Source of the DNA: CAYSQW01 sp964433135 | Lineage (GTDB): Bacteria > Acidobacteriota > Aminicenantia > Aminicenantales > Aminicenantaceae | Length of the DNA stretch: 64,000 nucleotides | Assembly (NCBI GenBank): GCA_964433135.1 | Contig: CAYSQW010000012.1 | Span: 1-64,000, forward strand | Direction: 5' to 3' | Shown here: piece after piece, positions 24,787-33,522 of the stretch | How the letters are laid out: every line of letters begins with the position of its first letter | How positions within the stretch are numbered: the stretch's first letter is position 1 | Program-made: the position numbers and the translations under genes | The notes under the pieces: model-generated | Database searches by the model: none | Told to the model about the DNA's origin: nothing | Seen by the model: the letters and a program-made list of their open reading frames with translations, nothing else

Positions 24787-25113
24787 GCAATTGAGAGATA
24801 GTAAAAACAGGCTTGGATGTCAAGTGAAACCCTCCGAAAGTTCCGCCTCGGAATATATGCTTTTCGCTTTATCTTCCATTGTTCAGGGTGGAGCAGAGGA
24901 TGGATCCGGTTGCCGCCTTTGACGTGAGCGGCTTGATTTCTCCTCCGATTTTTTGAGACGGCGGAGGAAATATGGTATAAGGATTAGGTCTTATTAACGG
25001 AAGGATTTTTCGGCATTTCTGGTTGAAGGTCGAACCGATCCGGGTGAGAACATGGTTTTTTCAAGGCATCCTTCCCCGGATTCCAAGTATTTTGCTGAGA
25101 GATGGAGAAGGCA
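24787..25113. other. Divergent intergenic region, 327 bases
   Basis: It holds the promoter-like elements of two divergent genes: TTGACA on the minus strand (complement of 24818-24823) for the 22399-24786 gene, and TTGAGA/TATAAG (24953-24981) on the plus strand. Between them I see no ORF, RNA gene or strong repeat. Confidence 0.6.
24953..24981 (+). promoter_or_regulatory. Promoter of the GT2 glycosyltransferase gene
   Basis: TTGAGA (24953-24958), 17 nt, TATAAG (24976-24981). Both boxes match five of six consensus bases with the ideal spacing. The leader to the ATG at 25114 would be about 125 nt. Confidence 0.55.
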
Positions 25114-25863
25114 ATGAATTCAGATTCGGATCGCACGCTCAAGGTCATCGTGGTGATGCCGGCATATAATGCGGAGAAAACGCTGGAAAGAACACTGGAC
25201 GATATTCCCCGACACTGGGTGGACGAGATAATTCTCACGGATGATCACAGCAGAGACGGAACGGTTGAACTGGCAAAAAAACTGGGCCTCCGCGTGTTCG
25301 TACATCCTGAAAACAGGGGTTACGGAGGCAATCAGAAAACCTGTTACCGGGAAGCTCTCCGATCAGGTGGAGATATCATGGTGATGATTCATCCCGACCA
25401 CCAATACGATCCGACCGTGATCCCTCAGATGGTTGCTCCCCTGCTCAAGGGAGAATGCGATGCGGTTTTCGGATCGCGCATGCTGGGAGGAAGGCCGCTG
25501 GAAGGCGGGATGCCCAAGTGGAAATACCTGGCCAATATTTTCCTCACGGCCGTAGAAAATGCGGTTTTCTACATGTATCTGACGGAATATCATTCAGGAT
25601 TGAGGGCGTATTCCCGACATTATCTCGAAACCGTGAATTTCGAGATGAACTCTGATGATTTCGTGTTCGATTCGGAAATCATCGCCCAGGGTGTTTTTCA
25701 CAAGATGCATATCAAGGAAATACCCATTCAAACACGTTATTTCGATGATGCTTCTCAGATAGGCTTTTTCAGAAGCGTGGTCTACGGATTGTCCATCCTC
25801 AAAACGCTTCTCAAGTTCAAACTGCATAAAAAGAAACTGTTTCGTTTCAAGATGTTCGTTTGA
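25114..25863 (+). CDS. Glycosyltransferase family 2 (polyprenol-phosphate sugar synthase-like)
   Basis: 249 residues from ATG 25114; GGAGAAGG just upstream favours this over the ATG at 25102. The N-terminal GT-A fold has VVMPAYNAEKTLERTLDDIP and ILTDDHSRDGT, then NRGYGGNQKTCY and MIHPDHQYDP with the metal-binding Asp-x-His. These features resemble dolichol-phosphate mannose synthase-type enzymes, which load a sugar from a nucleotide donor on polyprenyl phosphate at the inner membrane. The C-terminus lacks strong transmembrane helices but ends in a basic stretch (LKTLLKFKLHKKKLFRFK). It lies between two GT-C-like genes that could use its product. Confidence 0.86.
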   Translation: MNSDSDRTLKVIVVMPAYNAEKTLERTLDDIPRHWVDEIILTDDHSRDGTVELAKKLGLRVFVHPENRGYGGNQKTCYREALRSGGDIMVMIHPDHQYDPTVIPQMVAPLLKGECDAVFGSRMLGGRPLEGGMPKWKYLANIFLTAVENAVFYMYLTEYHSGLRAYSRHYLETVNFEMNSDDFVFDSEIIAQGVFHKMHIKEIPIQTRYFDDASQIGFFRSVVYGLSILKTLLKFKLHKKKLFRFKMFV

Positions 25864-25872
25864 GGAGATCGT

Positions 25873-28236
25873 CTAATCGAGAGGAGTAACGGTCAGCCGA
25901 AACGGCTGTGTCTCCGGAAGGGGACCCGACAGTCTATCCAGGCGGATGCGGATCCGATATAAGGCCTTTTTCTTCCACCGGTATGCGGCTTGTGGGGTCC
26001 ATTCCAGCCTCTGGATCGAACCGTTGGTTTTTCCCTGGAAAAGCGGAAAATCGTATCCGAGGAGATCCACGGAATAATCGGCTTCCGAGGCTCCGAATTC
26101 AATGCGTATCCGTTTGAATTCATGGGGTGAAGTGAAAAAGAAACTGTAGGATCGTCCTTCCCGATTGAGCCGGAAACGGCCCGGGGCTTCCATGCGGGCT
26201 TCACGGCTGTAGCCGTAGAGGATTATTTCATCGCCCGAGGGAAACCTGACTTTTTGAGGAGAGTCGATCGTGATGCGGGGATAATACGCAAAGACGATGA
26301 AGAAAAGGATCAGTCCGGCGGAGGCGGCGACGGTTCGAAACGCGAGATCAATCTGGAACGTATGCCGTTTTATGAGGACATAAGCCAGCACAAAGATAAG
26401 GAATCCCACAATCCAGAAAGCGTTGGGAGTCCAGCGGGAATCTTCAAGCTTGAGAAATGAAGGCAGATATCGGGGCAGCGCAAAATGCAGGTTGCTCAGG
26501 GTTACGAAAAGGCTTCCGGCCCGGTCGGTCTCCCCCATGGTCGTAAGCTGGTAGAGCGAACGGGGTTTTCCCAGCAGCAGGACGACGCAGCTCAAGCTCC
26601 AAAGCCATGAAAGCGAAAAGAGTCCGGCGAATACCTGTTTGACATTGTGGGCGAGAAAATATCCCAGGAAAATCCCCAAACCCCATGAGATAGCAACCAG
26701 GGGACGAGCCTGGGGAGCATAGCCGGTCCGCTGCGTTAAAAAGGCCGAAATCAATACATACGGCATGATCAGGAAGAGCATCCAGATGAAATCGTGACGT
26801 CGTCTCCGCGCCATTTCGATCATTCCAAGGAAGGAGAAAGCATAAACGGGAGCATACAGCAACAGACCATCCCGCTGATCCAAAAAGTATCCCGCCAGCG
26901 TTTCCCAGCGGAAGTGAAAAGGAATTCCGAAGATCAGTTCTTTAAGATAAGAGATGATATTCTGTCCTCCCACGGCGCCCCGCCAGGATACGGCGGAGAG
27001 AGAAAAGGATCCGTATAGACGGAATTGAAAAATAAAATAGATACCGATGATGACCACGGGGCCTGCCAGAAAGTATAGCAGGTTCCGCCCCGCCCGCCGC
27101 TCGCTCAGGATGATCCGGATTCCATAAAGAAGAAGCGGACCCAGGATGAAAAGATATTTGAGGGCATGAAACCAGATAAAAAGTGAAAGCAGGAAGCCGC
27201 AGAGAATCGGATTCCATGAGGAATGCATTTTTTTGGATCGCAGCAGTCGGAAAACGGTCATGGAGAAGAGAGCGATGACGATTTCGGGGTAGATATGGAT
27301 GGAGTAGAAAAACACGGGAAGCGTCAGGCTGAAAACGAGCCAAACTCGAAGCGCGATCCTTGGCTTGTCCCACTCGCTTAAAGCCCAGAGATAGATTTGG
27401 ATCCCCAGCAAGGAGCCGAAGAGACTCATGCCGAAGCGCAGCATCAGCATGAGAAATGTCGTTCCTCCCAGAGACCCTAAGGCGTAAAAAGGCAGGAGAA
27501 GCAGCGATATCCCCGGAGAGTGAAAGGAATACCTGCCGTTCGTGCCGGGTGCCGTGTGGGGATCGATGTGCACTCCTTTCGGCATATAACGGGAATAATC
27601 GTTTTCGGCATAGTTGTTGGAAAGATCGAAATCTCCGTCTTCGAGCAGGCTGTGAGCGATGAGAAGGTAATGCGGTTCATCACCGGAAAACGATCCGGTT
27701 CCTTGACTCAGGATCAAAGATCCGGTGTTGGTGATGATGACCGCGACGGCAAAGAGAATAATCAAACGCGTGCGAAGCGGGAAGCGCGGTAACTTGGATG
27801 TGAAGAGACGGAGTGTTCCGGGCCGCCGCTTCTCAAGAAGAAGAATGTTCGTCGACTTCAGGTAGAGGACGGCGGTGAATACGGCCAGGCTCCAGATTCG
27901 CGTGCGAACCAAAAGGTCATTTGCTCCCAGGTAGTGATGCATCATCAGAGGCAGAAAACTCAGGAACAGCAGCGGAGTCAGGGTCCAAAGCTCCCGTTTG
28001 AGAGCGTCATGACGATCCAATTTCCAGGCGGACGCGGTGAGTCGTCCCGAGACCGACCAAAGCGTCGTCAGCAGAAAAGCGAAAAGGGCCGTCAGCACCG
28101 CCGCCTCGGCTGCGGCCGGATGAAATGCGTGCCCGCGCACGGAGAATTCGGGGATCTGGCGGAGGAACAAAACCCAGAAACTGAGGAGCAGAGCGGATAT
28201 ACCCAGGATCAGCGGTGCAGCGTGATTTTTTCTCAT
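25873..28236 (-). CDS. Multi-spanning GT-C-like glycosyltransferase, paralogue 2
   Basis: 787 residues, about twelve membrane segments and a soluble C-terminal part. It shares with the protein at 22399-24786 the loop SGDEPHYLLIAHSLLEDGD and NNYAENDY, the YFLDQRDGLLLYAP(V/F)Y segment and the QLTTMGETDRAGSLFVTLSNL region. The two are clear paralogues, in the same orientation with the GT2 gene between them on the other strand. The likely role is periplasmic transfer of a sugar from a lipid carrier to a surface glycan or protein; the acceptor is unknown. ATG 28236 is divergent from the aromatic operon. Confidence 0.76.
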   Translation of the reverse strand: MRKNHAAPLILGISALLLSFWVLFLRQIPEFSVRGHAFHPAAAEAAVLTALFAFLLTTLWSVSGRLTASAWKLDRHDALKRELWTLTPLLFLSFLPLMMHHYLGANDLLVRTRIWSLAVFTAVLYLKSTNILLLEKRRPGTLRLFTSKLPRFPLRTRLIILFAVAVIITNTGSLILSQGTGSFSGDEPHYLLIAHSLLEDGDFDLSNNYAENDYSRYMPKGVHIDPHTAPGTNGRYSFHSPGISLLLLPFYALGSLGGTTFLMLMLRFGMSLFGSLLGIQIYLWALSEWDKPRIALRVWLVFSLTLPVFFYSIHIYPEIVIALFSMTVFRLLRSKKMHSSWNPILCGFLLSLFIWFHALKYLFILGPLLLYGIRIILSERRAGRNLLYFLAGPVVIIGIYFIFQFRLYGSFSLSAVSWRGAVGGQNIISYLKELIFGIPFHFRWETLAGYFLDQRDGLLLYAPVYAFSFLGMIEMARRRRHDFIWMLFLIMPYVLISAFLTQRTGYAPQARPLVAISWGLGIFLGYFLAHNVKQVFAGLFSLSWLWSLSCVVLLLGKPRSLYQLTTMGETDRAGSLFVTLSNLHFALPRYLPSFLKLEDSRWTPNAFWIVGFLIFVLAYVLIKRHTFQIDLAFRTVAASAGLILFFIVFAYYPRITIDSPQKVRFPSGDEIILYGYSREARMEAPGRFRLNREGRSYSFFFTSPHEFKRIRIEFGASEADYSVDLLGYDFPLFQGKTNGSIQRLEWTPQAAYRWKKKALYRIRIRLDRLSGPLPETQPFRLTVTPLD

Positions 28237-28329
28237 GTGGTTTGACTATTAGTCGATTCTCCCGCACTTGTCAAGTCCGAAATCCCTTCCCGCCCGCGGT
28301 CCTTCTCGGGGGGAATTGGGGAAATCCGC

Positions 28330-28358
28330 TTGCAAATCATTATGATTTGCTGCATACT
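28330..28358 (+). promoter_or_regulatory. Promoter of the aromatic (shikimate) operon
   Basis: TTGCAA (28330-28335), 17 nt, CATACT (28353-28358). The spacer is almost filled by the palindrome at 28332-28350. The leader to ATG 28395 would be about 30 nt. Confidence 0.5.
28332..28350. promoter_or_regulatory. Perfect 19-bp palindrome, candidate operator
   Basis: GCAAATCATTATGATTTGC: two 9-bp arms around a single T. It overlaps the -35 box and spacer of the aromatic operon promoter, the usual place for a repressor site. The 7-1-7 core is similar in shape to operators of Fur-like or TyrR/TrpR-like dimers but matches none exactly. The regulator is unknown. Confidence 0.6.
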
Positions 28359-28394
28359 GACTGCGGGAATAATAAGTTCAAAAAGTTAAATATA

Positions 28395-29222
28395 ATGAAA
28401 AATCTAAAGCTGAGCGTCTTAAGTCATACGAAAAACAAACGTACCGTCATCCCCGTAGGGGATGTTCGACTGGGGGAGGATTTCGTCATTATCGCCGGTC
28501 CTTGTGCCGTCGAGAACGAAGAGCAAACCCTTGAAACGGCAAGGAGTGTCAAAGCCGCCGGGGCCCGCATGCTTCGTGGTGGAGCTTTCAAACCGCGAAC
28601 ATCCCCCTATTCTTTCCAGGGCTTGGGCCTTGACGGTTTGAAAATCCTCGCCCTCGCCCGAGAGGAAACCGGACTTCCGATCGTCACGGAAATCATGGAT
28701 ACGCGTCACATTTCCATGGTGAGTGAATATGCGGATGTCCTTCAGGTCGGATCGCGCAACATGCAGAATTTTACGCTTCTCAAGGAAGTCGGCCGTTCCA
28801 AAAAACCGGTTTTGCTGAAAAGGGGGATGAACGCCACCTTGACGGAATGGCTCAATTGTGCGGAATACATCCTTTCGGAAGGCAATCCAAGGATCATCCT
28901 GTGTGAGCGGGGTATCCGAACTTTCGAGACGTATACGCGCAACACTCTCGATTTGAGCATCATCCCGGCCGTCAAGGAAATTTCCCATCTTCCCGTTATC
29001 GTAGATCCTTCCCATGGAACCGGGCGTTCCACCCTGGTTGAAAGGATGAGCCTGGCCGCGGTGGCGTCCGGAGCGGACGGCCTCATGATCGAAGTCCACC
29101 GGATGCCGCGGCAAGCCCTGAGCGACAGATACCAACAGATCTCTCCGGAGGCGTTTTCGATCCTGGCCGGCAAGATCAAACGCATGAAATCCGCGGTGGA
29201 TGATATCTATCGGGATGAATGA
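28395..29222 (+). CDS. aroF: 3-deoxy-7-phosphoheptulonate (DAHP) synthase, type I beta, catalytic domain only
   Basis: 275 residues from ATG 28395. Family motifs: IIAGPCAVENEEQ, RGGAFKPRTSPYSFQGLG, QVGSRNMQNF, KRGMNATLTEWL, CERGIRTFE and VDPSHGTG. It catalyses the first step of the shikimate pathway, joining PEP and erythrose-4-phosphate. The length fits the short KDO8P-synthase-like enzymes, such as archaeal ones, that lack the N-terminal ferredoxin-like or ACT regulatory domain, so feedback control by aromatic amino acids is not expected. The usual SDGxQS motif reads SDRYQQ. No SD is apparent and the open frame upstream (from 28215) has no homology. Confidence 0.92.
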   Translation: MKNLKLSVLSHTKNKRTVIPVGDVRLGEDFVIIAGPCAVENEEQTLETARSVKAAGARMLRGGAFKPRTSPYSFQGLGLDGLKILALAREETGLPIVTEIMDTRHISMVSEYADVLQVGSRNMQNFTLLKEVGRSKKPVLLKRGMNATLTEWLNCAEYILSEGNPRIILCERGIRTFETYTRNTLDLSIIPAVKEISHLPVIVDPSHGTGRSTLVERMSLAAVASGADGLMIEVHRMPRQALSDRYQQISPEAFSILAGKIKRMKSAVDDIYRDE

Positions 29223-29346
29223 TGATCGCGGGGAGGCGGGGGAATCGTTTGTCCTGACCTATGGCGGTTGTGGTCGAATATCCGCTTGGATTTTCGGAAC
29301 ATGAATACCCGCTGACGAAGGATGTTTTCAGGAAATCGGAGGTTTT

Positions 29347-30375
29347 ATGGCGAGACTCAAGATGATGGATCCGTCCATGGGGACTAAAATTATTGTCGGG
29401 GAAAAGCTGTCCCGGCTTTCCGATTATCTTGGAAAGCGAAGGACAGTCGTCATTACCGACAGTCATGTACGCCGTCTCTATGAAAAAGATTTTCCGCTTT
29501 CCGATGTCATCGAATTGCAGCCGGGGGAGCGTTATAAAAACCTCGAAAGCGTAAGGAAGTGCTATCGCCGACTGGTGGAGTTGGAAGCCGACCGGTCTGT
29601 TTTTATCTGCGGGATCGGAGGAGGCGTGGTATGCGATGTCACCGGGTTCGTCGCCGCCACGTTTATGCGGGGCGTCGATTTCGGTTTCGCGGCGAGTACG
29701 CTGCTGGCTCAGGTGGACGCCGCCCTCGGGGGGAAGAACGGGGTCGATTTCCAAGGTTATAAAAACATGGTTGGAACCTTCCGGCAGCCCGTTTTCGTTC
29801 TCAGCGATATCCGACTGCTGAACACGCTTCCGCCGCAAGAGATCGCTTGTGGGTTGGCTGAAGTCGTCAAGACGGCCGCGATCGGAGATGATACGCTTTT
29901 TGAACAGCTGGAAGCCCATGTTCCCGTGCTGCTCGCCCTGGAACCGACGTGGATGGAACAAGTCGTGACCGCATGCGTTCGGATCAAAACGGAGGTTGTG
30001 AAGAAAGATGAAAAAGAGCTCGGGCAACGGAGAATCCTCAATTTCGGACACACTCTGGCTCATGCGTTGGAAAAGACATCCGGGATCAGTCATGGTCGGG
30101 CCGTGAGCCTGGGGATGGTGTTCGCGGTGGAATATTCGGTTAGAAAACGGCGGCTGCCGCGAAAGGAGGCGGATCGGATCATCCGGCTTCTCGATCGGAT
30201 GCGGCTTCCCGTCGATTTGTACGAAAATGGAGGGATGCTGCGGGAAGCGATACGGAAAGACAAGAAAAGATCGGGAGATGAAATAAAGTTTGTGTTTCTT
30301 GAGGGAATCGGAGCGCCCGCGGTAGAGAGCATCCGACTGTCGGAATTGGAGTCCGTCATTGAAGATCTGTGTTAG
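29347..30375 (+). CDS. aroB: 3-dehydroquinate synthase
   Basis: 342 residues. Motifs: GIGGGVVCDVTGFVAATFMRG (glycine-rich NAD site), STLLAQVDAALGGKNGVDF, KNMVGTFRQP and NFGHTLAHALE with metal-binding His residues. It converts DAHP to 3-dehydroquinate using NAD+ and a divalent metal. The ATG at 29347 has a strong GGAGG SD. A 124-nt gap separates it from the DAHP synthase gene, and I see no terminator there, so one transcript is likely. The gap holds no gene I can support. It overlaps aroD by 17 nt. Confidence 0.95.
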   Translation: MARLKMMDPSMGTKIIVGEKLSRLSDYLGKRRTVVITDSHVRRLYEKDFPLSDVIELQPGERYKNLESVRKCYRRLVELEADRSVFICGIGGGVVCDVTGFVAATFMRGVDFGFAASTLLAQVDAALGGKNGVDFQGYKNMVGTFRQPVFVLSDIRLLNTLPPQEIACGLAEVVKTAAIGDDTLFEQLEAHVPVLLALEPTWMEQVVTACVRIKTEVVKKDEKELGQRRILNFGHTLAHALEKTSGISHGRAVSLGMVFAVEYSVRKRRLPRKEADRIIRLLDRMRLPVDLYENGGMLREAIRKDKKRSGDEIKFVFLEGIGAPAVESIRLSELESVIEDLC

Positions 30376-31000
30376 CTTGGCAGAAACAACCTGGGAGGCC
30401 TGTCGTAAAGCCCTGGAAACCGTGGAGTTTGCCGAAATCCGTTTGGATATCACCTCTTGTTCCCTGACGCAGGTCCGAAATCTTTTTTCGCTTCCGCGTT
30501 CCTTGGTCGCGACCTTCCGCCCGGAAAAAACCGCCGATGAAACACGCAGGTTGATGCTGGAGACCGCTATCGATTCGGGAGCGGATTATGTTGATCTGGA
30601 ATCCGATGCGGACCCTTCATTCCGGAACCATCTGATCCGGTGCGCCCGCGAAAAAGACTGCCGGATCATCATTTCCTTTCATGACTATGTCCGAACACCG
30701 CCGCGGATGGAGCTGCGGAGGATCATCGATGAATGCCGCTGCGCCGGCGCGGATATCGTAAAGATCGCATGCAGAGTTGATTCGCCTGCCGAGTGTGCGC
30801 GGTTGCTTTCTCTTTATGAGGATGAGTCCGATCTGATCTGTCTGGGCATGGGGAGCCTTGGACGGTTCACCCGCCCCGCCGCCCTATGGTTGGGGGCCCC
30901 CTTTACCTATGCCGCGCTGGCGGTCGGAAAGGAGACCGCGGAAGGGCAGATCGACATCGAGACATTGAAATCGATCTTGGCCGTATTGTCCCATGCCTGA
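30359..31000 (+). CDS. aroD: 3-dehydroquinate dehydratase, type I
   Basis: 213 residues starting at TTG 30359 (GGAG 7 nt upstream), inside the end of aroB. The protein starts MKICVSL as the family does. Type I features: VEFAEIRLDI, the catalytic His in IISFHDYVRTP, the Schiff-base Lys in VKIACRVDSP and GMGSLGRFTRPAA. It dehydrates 3-dehydroquinate to 3-dehydroshikimate by an imine mechanism. The non-ATG start and deep overlap suggest translational coupling to aroB. It overlaps the next gene by 8 nt. Confidence 0.93.
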   Translation: MKICVSLAETTWEACRKALETVEFAEIRLDITSCSLTQVRNLFSLPRSLVATFRPEKTADETRRLMLETAIDSGADYVDLESDADPSFRNHLIRCAREKDCRIIISFHDYVRTPPRMELRRIIDECRCAGADIVKIACRVDSPAECARLLSLYEDESDLICLGMGSLGRFTRPAALWLGAPFTYAALAVGKETAEGQIDIETLKSILAVLSHA

Positions 31001-32297
31001 AGAAAAGATCTTTGCCGTTGCCGGCCGTCCTATTCTGCACAGTCGGAGTCCGGATCTGTTCAACGCCGAATTCATGCGAAGCGAAAGAAGTGCCGCTTAC
31101 CTGAGGTTGGCGGCCGCGGGCCTGGATGAGGTGTTCTTCCTCTGGAAGGAACTGAATCTATCGGGAATGAACGTGACCGCCCCTTTCAAGGAGGGAATCA
31201 TGGATTCTCTGGATGGACTGGATCCCTCGGCGCGGAAGGTGGGAGGCGTCAATGTCGTGGTGCGGTCTCCCGTCGGCGGGATCGGGTACAATACGGATAT
31301 CGCAGGGGCCGTGGGCGCGTTGAGATCTCGTGGAATCGATCCGGAAAACCGGGATTGCGCCGTGCTGGGGGCCGGGCCGGCCGCCCGGGCGGCGGCGGTG
31401 GGATTGATAGCGGCCGGAGCGAGGATCACGCTTGTCAACCGGACTCAAGGCAAAGCCGTCCATTGGGCGGAACGGTTGGGTTGTCAGGCGGAAACGATGG
31501 AAAACCTGCCACGCATTCTGGAGAGAAGCGACATTCTGGTTTCCGTGTTGAGCCGGGGCGTCCAGCCGGTGCCGACGAAATCGGTGCGGTCGTCTCTCAT
31601 CGTTATGGACGCGAATTATCCTGAATCTTCCCTTATCAAATTGGCCCGCGACCGAGGCTGCACGGTGCTTTCGGGAGAAACCTGGCTGCTAGCTCAGGCG
31701 GTCGAGGCCCATCGTCTTTTTTGGCGGGCGGATCCCGATCTGGAGGGAATGAGGTCCGGACTTGAATACTCCCTTAAGGAGAAAGATCATCTTTCCCGGA
31801 TTTGTCTGATCGGATTCCCCGGGAGTGGAAAAAGCACGGTCGGCAAGCTGTTGGCCCGGCGTTTGGGTTTCGGTTTCCGGGATACCGACCGCATGGTGGA
31901 AGAAAAACGAGGGCTTTCCGTTGCGGAAATATTTCAAACGAAGGGTGAAGAGTTTTTTCGGGCTGAAGAGGAAGCATGCATTCGGAACATGCCGGGAGAG
32001 TCGAACTGCGTCTACGCTTGCGGCGGCGGAGCCGTCCTCTCTCCCCGCAGCCGGAGCTTGATGCGGCGCCATTCACTGGTGATATGGCTTTATGCTTCGC
32101 TATCCGCCTGCCTGGAGCGAGTGGGACGCAAGAGCCGTCCTTTGATCACGGGAGACGATTACAGGTCTCACGCGAAGCGGATGCTGGATCAACGGCGCTT
32201 TCGGTATGCCGCTTCAGCGGATGTCGTTGTCAGTACGGAATGGGAAGCCCAAGCCGCGGCGGAGATGCTGTATGAAGAAATCAGTCTGGCCGTCTGA
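30993..32297 (+). CDS. aroE-aroK: Shikimate dehydrogenase-shikimate kinase fusion
   Basis: 434 residues with two catalytic domains. Residues about 1-262 are shikimate dehydrogenase: HSRSPDLFNAEF, MNVTAPFKEG with the catalytic Lys, NTDIAGA and VLGAGPAARAAAVGL. Residues about 268-434 are shikimate kinase: ICLIGFPGSGKSTVG with Walker A at 274-281, FRDTDRMVEEKRG and ACGGGAVL. Together they reduce dehydroshikimate and phosphorylate shikimate. The linker LEYSLKEKDHLSR is short. The gene overlaps aroA by 26 nt. The order within the operon follows the pathway order. Confidence 0.94.
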   Translation: MPEEKIFAVAGRPILHSRSPDLFNAEFMRSERSAAYLRLAAAGLDEVFFLWKELNLSGMNVTAPFKEGIMDSLDGLDPSARKVGGVNVVVRSPVGGIGYNTDIAGAVGALRSRGIDPENRDCAVLGAGPAARAAAVGLIAAGARITLVNRTQGKAVHWAERLGCQAETMENLPRILERSDILVSVLSRGVQPVPTKSVRSSLIVMDANYPESSLIKLARDRGCTVLSGETWLLAQAVEAHRLFWRADPDLEGMRSGLEYSLKEKDHLSRICLIGFPGSGKSTVGKLLARRLGFGFRDTDRMVEEKRGLSVAEIFQTKGEEFFRAEEEACIRNMPGESNCVYACGGGAVLSPRSRSLMRRHSLVIWLYASLSACLERVGRKSRPLITGDDYRSHAKRMLDQRRFRYAASADVVVSTEWEAQAAAEMLYEEISLAV

Positions 32298-33522
32298 GAT
32301 ACATGGGGAGATAGACGCTCCGGCCTCAAAAAGCGCCATGCAGCGTGCCTTGGCGCTGGCTCTCCTTTCCCGGCAGCCGTCGCGCATCACGAACCCAGCA
32401 TTCTGCAGCGATGGGCTGGCGGCCATGCGCGTGGTGGAACGGTTGGGCGGAAACTTAAGGCGGTTTTCCGACGCGGTGGAGATCATGGGAAGGACGAAAC
32501 CGAAAGGGGGAGAACTGCACTGCGGTGAGTCCGGGCTCTGTTTGCGGATGTTCACCGCCGTTGCCGCGCTGGAAGACTCGGAATTCCGTCTTACCGGAGA
32601 TGAGAGCCTGCTGAGACGGCCGGTTTCCATGGTGGAAGAGCCGGTGAAAAAACTGGGCGCCGAATGCCGGACGAACCGGGGGCTGCCTCCGGTGCATGTG
32701 AAAGGACCGCTTCAGGGAGGGAGAGCGGTCATTGACGGTTCGATAAGCTCTCAGTTTGTTTCCGGCCTCTTGCTGGCGCTGCCGTTGGCGCCCCGAGATT
32801 CCCGGCTGACGGTTCACGGCTTGACCAGTATCCCATATGTGGATCTGACCCTTCGATTGATGGAAAAGGCGGGAGTGAAGATCAATCATGAAAATCATAA
32901 GACCTTTTTCATTTCCGGAAACCGGGAATACGCATTGGGAACGATGAGGATACCGGGAGATTGGAGCGGCGCCGCGTTCTGGCTGGCGGCCGGTGCGGTT
33001 TCAGGTCCGGTCACCGTAAACGGACTCGATCCCCGATCCCCACAGGGAGACCGGATGATTATCAGGGCTTTGCGTGCGGCCGGCGCCGAGGTCCGGATAT
33101 TGACGAACGCCGTCCGGATCCGACGAGGGGAATTGAAAGGATTTGATTTCGATGTCAGGGGGTGTCCCGATTTGGTCCCTCCGCTGACGGTTGCGGCCTG
33201 TTTTTGTCGTGGGCGCACGGTCCTGCGCGGAATCCGAAGGCTCCGATATAAGGAAAGCGATCGGCCCCAGGCCCTTTTTCGCGCGTTCCGCGATCTGGGA
33301 GCGGATATCCGGGTGCAGGGGGATGAAATGATAATCCGTGGGGGCGAATTGAACGGTGGAGAGGTTGATGCCGTCGGCGATCACCGTATAGCCATGGCGC
33401 TGGCTGTGGCCGCCGTCCATGCTCGTGAGAAAGTCGTTATCCGGAGCGGAGACAGTGTGGTAAAATCATACCCTGGATTTTACAGGGATTTGGCTAAATT
33501 GGGAGGCAGGGTCGATGAATAG
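32272..33522 (+). CDS. aroA: 3-phosphoshikimate 1-carboxyvinyltransferase (EPSP synthase)
   Basis: 416 residues from ATG 32272, chosen over the upstream in-frame start because GGAG lies 7 nt before it and the family begins near KSVWPSEIHGEIDAPASKSAMQRALA. Other motifs: CGESGLCLRMF, ISSQFVSGLLLALP, RYKESDR and GDHRIAMALAVAA. It makes EPSP from shikimate-3-phosphate and PEP. The active-site segment CGESGLCLRM differs from the common GNAGT form, so it is not a class I enzyme by motif. It is coupled by overlaps on both sides. Confidence 0.94.
   Translation: MKKSVWPSEIHGEIDAPASKSAMQRALALALLSRQPSRITNPAFCSDGLAAMRVVERLGGNLRRFSDAVEIMGRTKPKGGELHCGESGLCLRMFTAVAALEDSEFRLTGDESLLRRPVSMVEEPVKKLGAECRTNRGLPPVHVKGPLQGGRAVIDGSISSQFVSGLLLALPLAPRDSRLTVHGLTSIPYVDLTLRLMEKAGVKINHENHKTFFISGNREYALGTMRIPGDWSGAAFWLAAGAVSGPVTVNGLDPRSPQGDRMIIRALRAAGAEVRILTNAVRIRRGELKGFDFDVRGCPDLVPPLTVAACFCRGRTVLRGIRRLRYKESDRPQALFRAFRDLGADIRVQGDEMIIRGGELNGGEVDAVGDHRIAMALAVAAVHAREKVVIRSGDSVVKSYPGFYRDLAKLGGRVDE

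Noticed and set aside
29176..30453. A 425-codon open frame on the minus strand over aroB
   Set aside because: aroB motifs are unambiguous on the plus strand; this is a shadow frame.
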